DNA from: Ga0074139 sp964515195
GTDB taxonomy: Bacteria > Bdellovibrionota > Bdellovibrionia > Bdellovibrionales > Bdellovibrionaceae
Direction: 5' to 3'
Length of the DNA: 40,829 nucleotides
Assembly: GCA_964515195.1 (NCBI GenBank)
Contig: CAZETK010000027.1
Span: 1 to 40,829 of the forward strand
The notes under the pieces are model-generated. The model worked only from the letters and a program-made list of their open reading frames with translations, was not told the DNA's origin and did not search any database. Below, piece by piece: positions 25,267 through 34,414 of this stretch (its first letter is position 1; each line of letters starts with the position of its first letter). The translations under genes were made by a program, and so were the position numbers.

Positions 25267-25860
25267 ATGTCGTTCATTAACTACAACGCAAAAGAGATCC
25301 ACTGTAAGATTGTTTATTACGGGCCTTCTTTGGGCGGTAAAACCACCAATATGCAATGGGTCTATTCCCAAACCAATCCCGATCAGAAATCCCGCCTTGT
25401 TAATCTCAACACTGAAACCGAACGCACTTTGTTTTTTGACTTTCTTCCGCTGGAGTTAGGGGAAATCCGTGGTTTCAAAACCCGATTTCATCTTTACACC
25501 GTTCCAGGCCAAGTGGTTTACGATGCCTCTCGAAAGTTGATCCTCAAGGGCTTGGATGGTGTTATTTTCGTGGCCGACAGCCAAAAAGAGCGAATGGAAG
25601 AAAATATCGAAGCCTTGAACAATCTCAAAACCAATCTCGAACAACAGGGCTATGATATTCGCGAAGTTCCATTGATTATTCAGTACAACAAGCGGGACTT
25701 GCCAAATGCCTCAAGCCTAAAGGAATTGCGCACGGCCCTGAACCCCTACAACGCCCCCGAGTTTGAAGCCCGTGCCCATGAAGGCGTTGGAGTATTTGAA
25801 TCATTGAAGAGTGTCTCAAAATCGATTATTAACGTTCTCAAAGGCGGAGCCACTCTGTAA
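25267..25860 (+). CDS. mglA: MglA-like small GTPase (polarity/motility switch)
   Basis: 197 residues. It begins MSFINYNAKEIHCKIVYYGP with P-loop GPSLGGKTT (19-27) and guanine-recognition motif NKRD. It follows the MglA pattern, in which the G3 motif is replaced (VPGQVVYDASR). In Myxococcus, MglA sets front-rear polarity; in Bdellovibrio a homologous protein has been linked to prey entry. It starts 2 nt after recR and is probably in the dnaX operon. No MglB partner is adjacent. Confidence 0.93.
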   Translation: MSFINYNAKEIHCKIVYYGPSLGGKTTNMQWVYSQTNPDQKSRLVNLNTETERTLFFDFLPLELGEIRGFKTRFHLYTVPGQVVYDASRKLILKGLDGVIFVADSQKERMEENIEALNNLKTNLEQQGYDIREVPLIIQYNKRDLPNASSLKELRTALNPYNAPEFEARAHEGVGVFESLKSVSKSIINVLKGGATL

Positions 25861-25937
25861 TTCCAGCTCTTCGCCTCGAACTTGCTGAGGCCTCGTACTC
25901 AAGTCGAAAGCCCCAGTACTTCCACGCGAGGCCTACT

Positions 25938-26909
25938 ATGCAAGACATTGTCGCTGATATTGAAAGGCTTAAAAAAGAGAAGAATGCCGTTATTCTGGCC
26001 CACTATTATGAAGAGGGCGATATTCAGGATGTGGCGGACCATGTGGGGGATAGTTTTCGTCTGGCCAAAATGGGTCAAACCACAAAAGCGGATGTTATTT
26101 TATTGGCAGGCGTGGTCTTTATGGCCGAAAGCGTGAAGATTCTCAATCCCTCTAAGAAAGTTTTAGTTCCGGATCTTGAGGCCAGCTGCTCGCTGGTAAA
26201 GGGCGCTCCATTTAACGAATACAAAGCCTGGCGCGAGAAAAATCCCCATGGTGTAGCTGTGACTTACATCAATTCTTCCGCCGAGGTTAAAGCCATTTCG
26301 GATGTGATTGTCACCTCTTCAAATGCTGCACAAGTGTTAGAAAGCATTCCTAAAGATCGAAAAGTTTTGTTTGGTCCCGATCAACACCTAGGAAAGTTTT
26401 TGGCCAAAAAATACAATCGCACTATGGAGTTTTGGCCAGGGGCTTGTGAGGTCCATGTTCTGTTTAACGCCAAAAAACTTTATGAGCTGATGCTGCAACA
26501 CCCCGATGCCATTGTGATTGCCCATCCCGAGTGCGAGGAAGCCGTATTGCAGTACGCTGAAGTTGTAGGTTCTACTTCTCGTCTCTTGGAAGAAGTGAAT
26601 AAAAATCCTTCGAAAAAGTTTATTGTGGCTACAGAGGCCGGGATTTTCCATCAAATGAAAAAGGCCCGTCCTGATGTGGAGCTGATTCAAGCCCCCGTTG
26701 AGGATGGTTCATGCAACTGCAACAACTGCCCTTACATGAAGCTCAACAATCTAGAAAAGATCCGTATGGCCTTAACCACTTTGCAGCCCGAGATCCACTT
26801 GCCTGAATCTGTTCGCATAAAAGCTCAAGTTTCCTTGGATCGCATGATGGCCATCACCAACGGTGAAAAAGTCCAATGGCCTGAACGGTTTGAGTTCGTT
26901 GGACTCTAA
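25938..26909 (+). CDS. nadA: Quinolinate synthase
   Basis: 323 residues. NadA condenses iminoaspartate with dihydroxyacetone phosphate to quinolinate using a [4Fe-4S] cluster. The three ligands are seen in LEASCSLVKGAP, WPGACEVHV and DGSCNCNNCPYMKLN. The N-terminal ILAHYYEEGDIQDVADHVGDS is a family hallmark. It follows mglA by 77 bp, and the next gene begins 3 nt after its stop. Complete and of usual length. Confidence 0.97.
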   Translation: MQDIVADIERLKKEKNAVILAHYYEEGDIQDVADHVGDSFRLAKMGQTTKADVILLAGVVFMAESVKILNPSKKVLVPDLEASCSLVKGAPFNEYKAWREKNPHGVAVTYINSSAEVKAISDVIVTSSNAAQVLESIPKDRKVLFGPDQHLGKFLAKKYNRTMEFWPGACEVHVLFNAKKLYELMLQHPDAIVIAHPECEEAVLQYAEVVGSTSRLLEEVNKNPSKKFIVATEAGIFHQMKKARPDVELIQAPVEDGSCNCNNCPYMKLNNLEKIRMALTTLQPEIHLPESVRIKAQVSLDRMMAITNGEKVQWPERFEFVGL

Positions 26910-26912
26910 GGG

Positions 26913-27467
26913 ATGGTGACGCTTCTTCAGGATTTTTTTGATCACGTGGCCACAACTCTTGACGGAGAAGCCCTTGCCTTCCGCTTTCAAAAAAGCTGGG
27001 GCAGCCAGAGCCCCGCACATAGAATAAAAATCCGCGAAGCGCTTTTAGATTACTTAAAACGAAATCACTCTGATGAGGTGAATGATTCTGTTCTAGATTT
27101 AGAAGCACTTCCCACTTTGCACAGACTGTTCGTCTCGATCAGCCATTGTAGCGATATGGGCGGCTATGTTGTTTGCTCGCAACCCGTGGGGTTTGATATT
27201 GAAAACACATCTCGGTTAAACCCAAAAGTTGTCGGACGCGTTTCGACTTCTGAAGAGCGATCGGTCGCTCCTGGGCATGAAGCTTTGTGGGTCGCCAAGG
27301 AAGCTGTTTATAAGTGTGATAATAGCTTTAAGACCATCTCTCAAATTTCCCTGAGCGACTGGGATTTGGTTCAAGATGAGACATATCGTTTTCGTATTGG
27401 TGATATAACAGGCTGGTCCCAAAAGAGACTGGACTTTTCTTACGCGATTGCGATCAAAAAAAGTTAA
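26913..27467 (+). CDS. 4'-phosphopantetheinyl transferase-like protein
   Basis: 184 residues, coupled to nadA with only 3 nt between. The motifs of the Sfp-type superfamily are recognisable: SHCSDMGGYVV (78-87), VGFDIE (92-97) with magnesium-binding D95 and E97, and WVAKEAVYK (126-134). Such enzymes attach the phosphopantetheine arm to carrier proteins in fatty-acid or secondary metabolite synthesis. It is smaller than Sfp and divergent in the first 60 residues, so the partner is not clear. The motif evidence is good. Confidence 0.8.
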   Translation: MVTLLQDFFDHVATTLDGEALAFRFQKSWGSQSPAHRIKIREALLDYLKRNHSDEVNDSVLDLEALPTLHRLFVSISHCSDMGGYVVCSQPVGFDIENTSRLNPKVVGRVSTSEERSVAPGHEALWVAKEAVYKCDNSFKTISQISLSDWDLVQDETYRFRIGDITGWSQKRLDFSYAIAIKKS

Positions 27468-27522
27468 ACTTTGGTCCAGTCATGGCCGATGAGTCATTAA
27501 GTAGATTCTGAAGGACATGATT

Positions 27523-27954
27523 ATGAGAGTAAAACACGCTAGTAAAAACCCTGTGAAACCCAAAAAGGTCGTTCGCCAAAAAGAGCGCTCCGCTCCACGA
27601 AAGACTCTTGCTCCTGTTAATGTTTCCTATATCGCCTCTTTGTCTGATTTTTCAAAACTGACTCGTGAAGCCAAAATTATTCAAGCATCTGCCACAGGTC
27701 TTTTGATTTTAGTTCATCGTAATGATTTGATTGCTCCCAAGCTTCGACAAAATTTAAGCATCGACTCGCTTGTGGGCGAACGTATCTATATTCGTCTTGA
27801 CGATATGAATCTAGAGCTATCAGGTATCGTCGCAAGAACGCAATTTTTAGGAAAAGACGGCTTTCATATTGCCATTAACTATGCAGATGAGGCACCTGAG
27901 TACTGGCGGGAATGTCTGATGGATTTATTGCCAGCTCCGGGCGAACTTGACTAA
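27523..27954 (+). CDS. PilZ-like domain protein
   Basis: 143 residues from ATG 27,523; an ATG six bases upstream is in frame, but AAGGAC fits the downstream ATG better. The N-terminal 40 residues are very basic (KHASKNPVKPKK). The remainder shows a PilZ-like beta pattern: IIQASATGLLILV, VGERIYIRLDDMNLELSGIV, FHIAINYADE. The RxxxR and D/NxSxxG motifs for cyclic-di-GMP are degenerate (only SATG is visible), so binding is doubtful. It stands between the phosphopantetheinyl-transferase-like gene and a convergent gene. Confidence 0.55.
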   Translation: MRVKHASKNPVKPKKVVRQKERSAPRKTLAPVNVSYIASLSDFSKLTREAKIIQASATGLLILVHRNDLIAPKLRQNLSIDSLVGERIYIRLDDMNLELSGIVARTQFLGKDGFHIAINYADEAPEYWRECLMDLLPAPGELD

Positions 27955-27966
27955 ACAGTTTCTAGA

Positions 27967-28602
27967 TTAGATCGCCACAAAGGCCGGTAATCCTTTTTCA
28001 CTTGTTAGAAGAACGGAGTAGTGGGTTGGCAAAAACCAACTGATGGCCTCTGCGATTCCAGCCCGCTCTTGCTCGGGCGGATTTCCTAATGACTCTAGTG
28101 AAAAAGCCAAATCATAATGTTTTCGATCCTGGCTTACCATCAGGATCCTGACTTGTAATAAGCCCTGATCACGGAAAAACTGTTTTAAAAGATTCCGAAC
28201 ATAATCCGGAAGATATTCAGAGGTGGGAGGACCTGCGTGCAGACCTACGCTTGATTGCAACTCCACCTTTCCTTCCATGATAGGAGGTGCGGCGAAGCGA
28301 AACAATCCTGTCTCGCGAAAATTCCAGATCATGCCCCAAGGGAATACATAATCGGGATAGGGTTTATGGGGATTGACAACTAAGCCGATGCCTTTGTCGG
28401 AAAGCCATTTCACAATATTGATAAGGGGCTCATCAGCGCCCTCTCCCGTTTCCACGAGAAGATAGGGCCAATTATCAGGGCCCACTTGAGGCCCCTCATC
28501 TAGAAGCTTGACCTTTGATTTCAGAAGCTCATCAAAAAAATGGCTTTCCCAATTAAAATCACGCTTGGACTCAGGGTACTGAAGCAACTCTGTTAGGTTC
28601 AT
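27967..28602 (-). CDS. Hypothetical protein, cytoplasmic
   Basis: 211 residues, no signal peptide. Segments such as WPYLLVETGEGADEPLINIV, GIGLVVNPHKPYPDYVFPWG and LPDYVRNLLKQFF suggest a globular alpha/beta protein. The sequence is convergent with the PilZ-like gene (12-bp gap). I do not recognise the family. Codon use looks like that of its neighbours. Confidence 0.75.
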   Translation of the reverse strand: MNLTELLQYPESKRDFNWESHFFDELLKSKVKLLDEGPQVGPDNWPYLLVETGEGADEPLINIVKWLSDKGIGLVVNPHKPYPDYVFPWGMIWNFRETGLFRFAAPPIMEGKVELQSSVGLHAGPPTSEYLPDYVRNLLKQFFRDQGLLQVRILMVSQDRKHYDLAFSLESLGNPPEQERAGIAEAISWFLPTHYSVLLTSEKGLPAFVAI

Positions 28603-28749
28603 GAGGGTGATTTACGTGATCCCCTATCGCCTGGCAAGCCCAAGTCGCCCAACCTCTGGCGAACGGGAAGTGATTTCAAAAGGTTCTATGAAGCCCAGGG
28701 TTTCTCGCAAGATTAACGCTTAAAGACAGAGCTAGGCACCGAGGGACCC

Positions 28750-29538
28750 TTGAATTATCGCTTTTCTATGACAAATGCCTTCTCTATTTTGATCGAATCC
28801 CTCAAGGATCTTCTTCGGCCCCGAATTTTAGCTGTTATGATCGTGCCCTTTTTAGGGTCCTTTGCCATTTGGTTTATCATCACCATGCTGATGTGGGATT
28901 GGATTATGGGACTGGGGATTCAGTTCTATAGTTGGACCCTTGTGCAAAAATTGGTCGAAATGCTCTCACCTTTGTTTGTCATCACAGAAGATCCTATTTC
29001 TTCCGTGATTGTGGCGGCCTTTATTCTGGTTGTGATTTTACCCGCCGCCTTGATTACGGCCATGTTTATCACCTCATTGCTTTTGGTTCCCATTATGGTG
29101 AAGGATCTTCGCCAACGGGAATATCCTCAGCTAAAAGCCCATACCAATTCTATTTTTACAGGCGTGGGGACCTCTTTACTTTATTCATTCAAATATTTTG
29201 TCGCCTGGATCGTCACTCTACCTCTGTGGCTGATTATTCCCGGCGGAGCCGTCATTATTCCTTATTTATTGATTTCATGGCTGAACTCTCGCCTTTTCCC
29301 CTGGGAGATTATGGTGGAAATCGCTGATGGAAAGGAGATTCAACCCTTTGTCAGTCGAAACTCGAAACCCCTTTTAGGATGGGGTCTTATAACGGGCCTG
29401 ATCTATTATGTACCTATCGTGAACCTGATCGCACCGGTCATTACCACAGCTGTATTTGCACGATATTGCCTCCAACAATATTCAACTAGGTGCCAGGCCG
29501 TGTTTCCGGACGCGCCAAGCCACAATGGACAGAAGTGA
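28750..29538 (+). CDS. EI24/CysZ-type integral membrane protein
   Basis: 262 residues with four main membrane regions (about 25-50, 80-115, 140-180 and 210-240). The helix pattern, the SILIESLKDLLRPRILAVMI start and the LPLWLIIPGGAVIIPYLLIS segment match the EI24 domain, which includes the CysZ sulfate transporter. The start is taken as TTG 28,750 with GAGGGA upstream; ATG 28,768 is the alternative. Substrate is unknown. Convergent with the second TIGR02147 gene (16-bp gap). Confidence 0.75.
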   Translation: MNYRFSMTNAFSILIESLKDLLRPRILAVMIVPFLGSFAIWFIITMLMWDWIMGLGIQFYSWTLVQKLVEMLSPLFVITEDPISSVIVAAFILVVILPAALITAMFITSLLLVPIMVKDLRQREYPQLKAHTNSIFTGVGTSLLYSFKYFVAWIVTLPLWLIIPGGAVIIPYLLISWLNSRLFPWEIMVEIADGKEIQPFVSRNSKPLLGWGLITGLIYYVPIVNLIAPVITTAVFARYCLQQYSTRCQAVFPDAPSHNGQK

Positions 29539-29554
29539 CAGTAGCCTGCGGCCT

Positions 29555-30370
29555 CTATTTCACCTCAAAAAAATCCAAATTAAAACAAGCCAATTTTTCT
29601 GAGGGGGATTCTTTTACTGTTTCCGAAACCTCTTGAATCAGGGCCAGCATTTTTTCTTTCAGTTGCGAAAAGTCCTGTTCGCTCAGTGTGAGAGGGCTTG
29701 TGAACATTAACTCGTGGGATTTCAGATTCTGTGAGCGCTCGGTGGCTCGGATTCGCCAATTGGTATGGTGTCGTGATACAAAAGGCGAATCCTTTGCAAC
29801 ATGAGTTCGTGAAGGCCCCATCACGTACAGTGAGTTTTTTATCCCGATCAGGCGCGCGCGTAGTAAAAATTGAATAATGTGAATGGCGCGGTCCCGCTCG
29901 AGGTGAAATTCCCGGCATATTTCTTCCAGACTGACGCCGTGAGGGCTCATCCCACTAAAAAGTCGAACCGCTGAATACACCCAGGAGGAGTAGAACTCGG
30001 CCTGGTCAGCTTCGGTCAGGGTGGCCTCATACTCTAGACGGGTGGAAAGATTTTGTGTTTTCTCGCGAATCTGTTCGAGCTTTTTTTTGAGGTGTTCCTT
30101 GTAACCGTAATGGGACGCCCGTGAAATTTGGACCAAAGTAATAAAGTAGTCCCTTTGGTGGCCTGTAAACTCCATGTAATCACACAGCAAATAGGCATGA
30201 TCTTCGGAAAGCTCACGGGCGCCCGACAGAATTTGTGAAAAGACGGGGCTTGGGACCCCGATCTTTTCGGCCATGGCCTTTAGCTCACCACGGCCCCGGT
30301 TGGGCCGCTCGGCCACCCACTTACGAAGGGCCGAGCGGTAATCATTTTCGCCAAAAGGGAGGGACGACAT
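29555..30370 (-). CDS. TIGR02147 family protein, second copy (putative regulator)
   Basis: 271 residues. The N-terminus (SALRKWVAERPNRGRGELKA, then AEKIGVPSPVFSQILSGARE) is the HTH-like region, and the central LTEADQAEFYSSWVYSAVRL followed by SLEEICREFHLERDRAIHII fits a TIGR02147 winged-helix. It ends with an acidic tail. It is divergent from the exported 582-residue protein at 30,533, with AGTTATCA repeats in the shared 162-bp intergenic region that may be its operator. Confidence 0.85.
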   Translation of the reverse strand: MSSLPFGENDYRSALRKWVAERPNRGRGELKAMAEKIGVPSPVFSQILSGARELSEDHAYLLCDYMEFTGHQRDYFITLVQISRASHYGYKEHLKKKLEQIREKTQNLSTRLEYEATLTEADQAEFYSSWVYSAVRLFSGMSPHGVSLEEICREFHLERDRAIHIIQFLLRARLIGIKNSLYVMGPSRTHVAKDSPFVSRHHTNWRIRATERSQNLKSHELMFTSPLTLSEQDFSQLKEKMLALIQEVSETVKESPSEKLACFNLDFFEVK

Positions 30371-30399
30371 ATTTAATCTTTTCAGCGCCTTAGCACTTC

Positions 30400-30430
30400 A
30401 GTTATCATATTTGATAATTTATAGTTATCA
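30400..30430. promoter_or_regulatory. AGTTATCA repeats between TIGR02147 gene and 582-residue gene
   Basis: AGTTATCA occurs at 30,400-30,407 and 30,423-30,430, 23 bp apart. The first copy is part of TTATCA-TATT-TGATAA (30,402-30,417), an inverted repeat. The region is very AT-rich and may hold both promoters. It is a candidate operator for the TIGR02147 protein. Confidence 0.45.
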
Positions 30431-30532
30431 AATTTATAAATTAGTTATTTAATATTTTGATGCGCAGCGATATTCTCCCGTGTAGCAAAAATAGGAATCA
30501 ATTTTGAATCGTTTAACAAGAGGAGAATTAAA

Positions 30533-32281
30533 ATGATCACTCGGATAATTAGAGCCTGCGTAGGCATGTCGGTTTGTTTACTAAGTTCACAGGGTTTCGC
30601 CCAAAACGTTACTTCCCAGCTGCGTTTCGATACGGACTTGAAATCGTATCAAATCGGGACAACGAATGTTGCTACGATCAAAGCTCCTACCATCAAGCTT
30701 CCACCTTCGATCAAGTGGCTAGAAAAACAGCCCACTCCAGAATTACGAAATCAGGGCTTAAAAAATATCTATGAGAGCACCTATAATTCTCTGAAATTCT
30801 TTAACGGGATTAAACCCCTAGGTGGGGCAGACGGCGGTGGCGGTAGCGCCTTGATCTGTGAGCGTAATGGTCATTACACGGTTGAACTCCTGGATCTTTG
30901 GGAAGCACGTGCCAATCGTGTCCCTCTGGATTTTGGCCCCGGTAAAACCTTTAATGAAAAAATCGATTACGTCTTAAACCGCCTAGCTAAGATCAGCCCC
31001 ACACGGGCCCATGTTTACAAGGCCATGCTAAATGATCTCCTCAATAATGACACATTGTGGGTGAGTAATGCCGAGATGCCCATCGTCAATGATACGAAAC
31101 TGACAATCTATCCAAAGGGATGTTTGCTGGCACAAGCCGCTGTACAAAATCCCATTGAGAATAGACACCTTCCCAACAACAAAACATACATAATCAATAC
31201 CGACCTGCTTTCTTTGATGAATGACGACTCTATTGCCGCTCTCTTCCTTCATGAAATTTTTTATCGAGAAGCAAGGTTTAGCGACATTCAAAATTCTCTT
31301 TTTGTAAGAAGCCTTATCGGCTTACTGGCTGGTCCCGCCGTCGAGCGATACAACCTAAGAAAATTAAACGAACTCTATGAAAATAATGGAGTAAGATGCC
31401 TGGAAAGTTTGGATTTTCCGGTTCTGTTTCAAGTTGGCAAGGGCGATAAAAATTATGGTTCTTGCAGTTATATGGAGTATGTGGACAAAGCGCAGGGTGA
31501 GTTTAAAAAAAGTTTTTTTAATTTCACTCCCGATCCTTCAAGCGGGATTCATAGCTCTGTTCAAGCCTCATTAACTTATGAAGGAAGGTCTTTGCTCTTC
31601 GATAGCAGCGATTACTATAGCTTCAGTGGTTATCCTACAGCTTGGCTTACGGTATTTTTAGATGGTAGACTTAATTACCGCCTTCAAGATAAAAATGATT
31701 CTTCAATTAACTTGCCGATAGAACTCGAACGAGGTGGATTTCAATTTTTTACTGACTCAAATCCTCCAACGGATAGTATAAGAAATGAAATTGCGAAAAG
31801 GAAAAGTGATTGGTTACAGGGCCGCTTTTTTGAAAAAATAAAATATTTAAGATATGGGTATTCAAGCGACCCGAATTTTATTTCTCCGTCAATGATCATA
31901 ATGGGGAAAAGTATTCGTATAGATACCCCTTTTCTGAAATTTAATTCTAAATGTGAAGAATCAGACGAAGGTTGCTATATAAATTTCATCATTGCTGTTT
32001 CTGAGAAAACTGGAGTTATTCGATTGATTGATAATTCTGATTTCAGTAAGGAGTACTCAAACGCCCATTCAAGCTTTTTGGTATATGTCGGGGAAAATGC
32101 CAAGATTGCCACAAAAAATGGATGGATAAGAACTTCTTCAATTCGCATTAAAGATGGTAAGATTCTTAGGGTTTCTGTCCGCAACTCTGCACCGGAAAAA
32201 GGTCTAAGTGATACTAAACAAATTTTTTATAACCTCGAGACGCAGGAACTAGAGGACTTGTCCTCTGAAACTTTTGAATAG
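30533..32281 (+). CDS. Exported protein with HExxxR-like segment, unknown
   Basis: 582 residues with a signal peptide (cleavage after QGFAQ) and strong AGAGGAG. GGADGGGGSALICERNG (about 99-115) is a pattern I associate with Bdellovibrio exported proteins. LFLHEIFYREARF (about 238-250) looks like a metal-binding HE segment but is not a standard HExxH. The C-terminal half (from about 31,490) is more AT-rich than the first half. Divergent from the TIGR02147 gene. The function is unknown. Confidence 0.75.
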   Translation: MITRIIRACVGMSVCLLSSQGFAQNVTSQLRFDTDLKSYQIGTTNVATIKAPTIKLPPSIKWLEKQPTPELRNQGLKNIYESTYNSLKFFNGIKPLGGADGGGGSALICERNGHYTVELLDLWEARANRVPLDFGPGKTFNEKIDYVLNRLAKISPTRAHVYKAMLNDLLNNDTLWVSNAEMPIVNDTKLTIYPKGCLLAQAAVQNPIENRHLPNNKTYIINTDLLSLMNDDSIAALFLHEIFYREARFSDIQNSLFVRSLIGLLAGPAVERYNLRKLNELYENNGVRCLESLDFPVLFQVGKGDKNYGSCSYMEYVDKAQGEFKKSFFNFTPDPSSGIHSSVQASLTYEGRSLLFDSSDYYSFSGYPTAWLTVFLDGRLNYRLQDKNDSSINLPIELERGGFQFFTDSNPPTDSIRNEIAKRKSDWLQGRFFEKIKYLRYGYSSDPNFISPSMIIMGKSIRIDTPFLKFNSKCEESDEGCYINFIIAVSEKTGVIRLIDNSDFSKEYSNAHSSFLVYVGENAKIATKNGWIRTSSIRIKDGKILRVSVRNSAPEKGLSDTKQIFYNLETQELEDLSSETFE

Positions 32282-32321
32282 CGACTATTCTAAACTTTTC
32301 TTTCCAACCCTCTTCTCAATC

Positions 32322-32348
32322 CAACAGCCAGGCATTGACTGGCTGTTG
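32322..32348 (+). terminator. Hairpin after the 582-residue gene (terminator-like)
   Basis: CAACAGCCAG (32,322-32,331) and CTGGCTGTTG (32,339-32,348) form a perfect 10-bp stem with a 7-nt loop. A shorter GCCC/GGGC stem followed by TTTTG lies about 25 bp further. Neither has a long T-run; together they probably stop transcription before the protease gene. Confidence 0.55.
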
Positions 32349-32415
32349 TGCTAAAAATCAGGCCCTTCTGGGCTTTTGATGAGGCTGGAGTCGGCCAAAA
32401 TGCTATTCAAGCTAT

Positions 32416-33198
32416 TTGAAATTCGATAAGTTATTAAGAGTGAAACTTACTTTCCTAACTTCGATTATCTTGGCTTCTTTAAGTTTTATAGCGCCTGGTT
32501 TTGGAGCTGAGGACATCTTGTATCCATCCAGTATCGTCGGTGAAATTGACTTTGTCGGTGTGGATGAAAGTATCAATAATGTTCCTCTTAAGTTTTACGA
32601 CATCGTAAAATCCATTGGTCGTATCTCTATGGGTTGCACAGCCACCCATATCGGGAGCGGCTACGTGGTGAGTGCCGGGCATTGTTTCAAGGCCACAGAA
32701 ACAGTCCAATACAATAAGAAGTGTGAGGACATCCGCGTACGATGGGGGTATCGGGGCGGACAGGCTCAATCTTTAGAGTCCCAGTGCCAACGGATACTTG
32801 TTATGCAAAATCGGCCTGGTCGGGATTATGTTTTGTTTCATGTAGACCCCTATCCCGAAGCCTTTGTACCCTTGGCTACTCAGAAAACCAATTACGATAA
32901 TTCTCTCATTACTTTATTTTCTCATCCGAAGGGGTTGCCTCTTCAGTGGTCCCAATACTGCTATGGTCGCAAACTCGATGCGCCTCCCCGTTCACCGGAA
33001 TTTCTATATCATCAATGTGACACACAACCGGGAAGTAGTGGAGCTGGCGTCATCCAAGATCGTAATTTACGGCTCATTGGAATTCATAAGGGCGGATTGG
33101 ATTTTGATTCCCTTGGAACTTGGAACTTCGCCACTCTTATCTACAACACTCCGATTCCCAAAGTGCTAAAAACTATCTCTGCGACCCAGGATTTTTAG
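32416..33198 (+). CDS. Trypsin-like serine protease, secreted
   Basis: 260 residues from TTG 32,416; a GTG at 32,440 would give a shorter signal peptide. The signal peptide ends near APGFGA. Catalytic residues are H89 (SAGHCF), D137 (GRDYVLF) and S208 (QPGSSGAG). C74 and C90 can form the disulfide that surrounds the active-site His in chymotrypsin-type enzymes. It is a V8/trypsin-type endopeptidase that would act in the periplasm or outside the cell. It is convergent with the cysteine-peptidase-like gene with a 26-bp overlap. Confidence 0.88.
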   Translation: MKFDKLLRVKLTFLTSIILASLSFIAPGFGAEDILYPSSIVGEIDFVGVDESINNVPLKFYDIVKSIGRISMGCTATHIGSGYVVSAGHCFKATETVQYNKKCEDIRVRWGYRGGQAQSLESQCQRILVMQNRPGRDYVLFHVDPYPEAFVPLATQKTNYDNSLITLFSHPKGLPLQWSQYCYGRKLDAPPRSPEFLYHQCDTQPGSSGAGVIQDRNLRLIGIHKGGLDFDSLGTWNFATLIYNTPIPKVLKTISATQDF

Positions 33199-34324
33199 CG
33201 GGATAAATCACACTCACGTGATTGGCCATAGTTCGTATCCAATCAAACTCACGAAGCACAATGCGTTTTGAATACGGTCTATTTGCGGCCGGATTTGTGG
33301 GATCATAAATGTAAATCTCTTCCGAAGGATCCGAGTACTGGGAGTCCCGCACATAGAACATTCCCTTGGGCTGACAGCCTCCGCCCTTTGCAAGCGCCTT
33401 AGTAAGCTCTCTTTTGTAACGCTCAAATCGACGTCCACGAGATTCATCTCCTTCAGCATAAGATAAATCCGCTTCCTTCTGAAAGGCTGCCAAGGAATCT
33501 GTTGTAAAAGGACATCCATGGGAGGACATGCTCTCGTCATAACCAATCACATATACAGCGTGCCAGTATCCTTCATGGTTATAGATCACCTGAATCGGTG
33601 ACTTGTACTGATTGAAAGCATCAATGACTTTCTGAACAATATTTTTCGGAGCCTTGCCGATAGCCCAGGGGTTTTCGTTGCGATCTTTGAAGAGGACTTT
33701 TCGTCCCAAGGGGGGCAGCTCCACTAAGGGCGCTCTGACCTTGTCGGTATCGTCAATCCAGTTGTAGCGGGCTCCGTAGGTGGCCCCTTCCTCGAAGCGA
33801 TCCACAGCCCATATGTCGTCGTCAGTTTCTTTATACCAACTCTTGGCAAAGGGATAATCACGGTTCAAAGCCGCCGCGGACGTGTTGTACAAATAAACAG
33901 CATCGGTGAACCAATAGTTAATATCTTCAGTCTTGTCCCACTGGTTAGAAAGATTCATCCACCATCTTTCACTTAAATCCAGGGGGCCATTCTGAACAAA
34001 GTGAGTGGTGTCGGTCAGCCGGTGAAGCCACCACTCCGCCACCCCAGTCAAAGACATCAACATACAGGAATTCGCATCTTCTTGGTCTGGCGCCGGTGTT
34101 ACAAATGGCAGGAGCTCATTGAAACCGCCCAACTCGGAAAGATCCCGGGGACTAAGGGCTTTGGAGTAAAGCGGCCGAATTCCCTCTTCCAATGAGTTCG
34201 GATATTTTACCCCGTGAACATAAGTCAGTTGTGGTGATGGTGCCAGAGAAGTGATCCCGCTGGCTTCACAGAAAGAACTGATGACAAGCGCCAAAAGCAC
34301 ACGATGAAAAATCCCAACTGTCAT
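33173..34324 (-). CDS. Putative papain-like cysteine peptidase, secreted
   Basis: 383 residues with a signal peptide (cleavage near FCEASG) and a GGGGGAA ribosome binding site. The segment PDQEDANSCMLMSLTGVAEW carries Q81 and C87, matching the oxyanion Gln and nucleophilic Cys of C1-type peptidases. GYWHAVYVIGYDES places a His at 255, and FYVRDSQYSDPSEE resembles the following Asn/Asp region. The match is to motifs only. It is convergent with the serine protease gene and upstream of nothing else on this strand. Confidence 0.55.
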   Translation of the reverse strand: MTVGIFHRVLLALVISSFCEASGITSLAPSPQLTYVHGVKYPNSLEEGIRPLYSKALSPRDLSELGGFNELLPFVTPAPDQEDANSCMLMSLTGVAEWWLHRLTDTTHFVQNGPLDLSERWWMNLSNQWDKTEDINYWFTDAVYLYNTSAAALNRDYPFAKSWYKETDDDIWAVDRFEEGATYGARYNWIDDTDKVRAPLVELPPLGRKVLFKDRNENPWAIGKAPKNIVQKVIDAFNQYKSPIQVIYNHEGYWHAVYVIGYDESMSSHGCPFTTDSLAAFQKEADLSYAEGDESRGRRFERYKRELTKALAKGGGCQPKGMFYVRDSQYSDPSEEIYIYDPTNPAANRPYSKRIVLREFDWIRTMANHVSVIYPAKNPGSQR

Positions 34325-34414
34325 TTTTGTAATTCCCCCGTAGATTCTTCTTGTAAAACCCTAATCAACAGAATTCGACGGGTCAATCCTCTGGGGAAAA
34401 TTGCTTTTAAAAGT

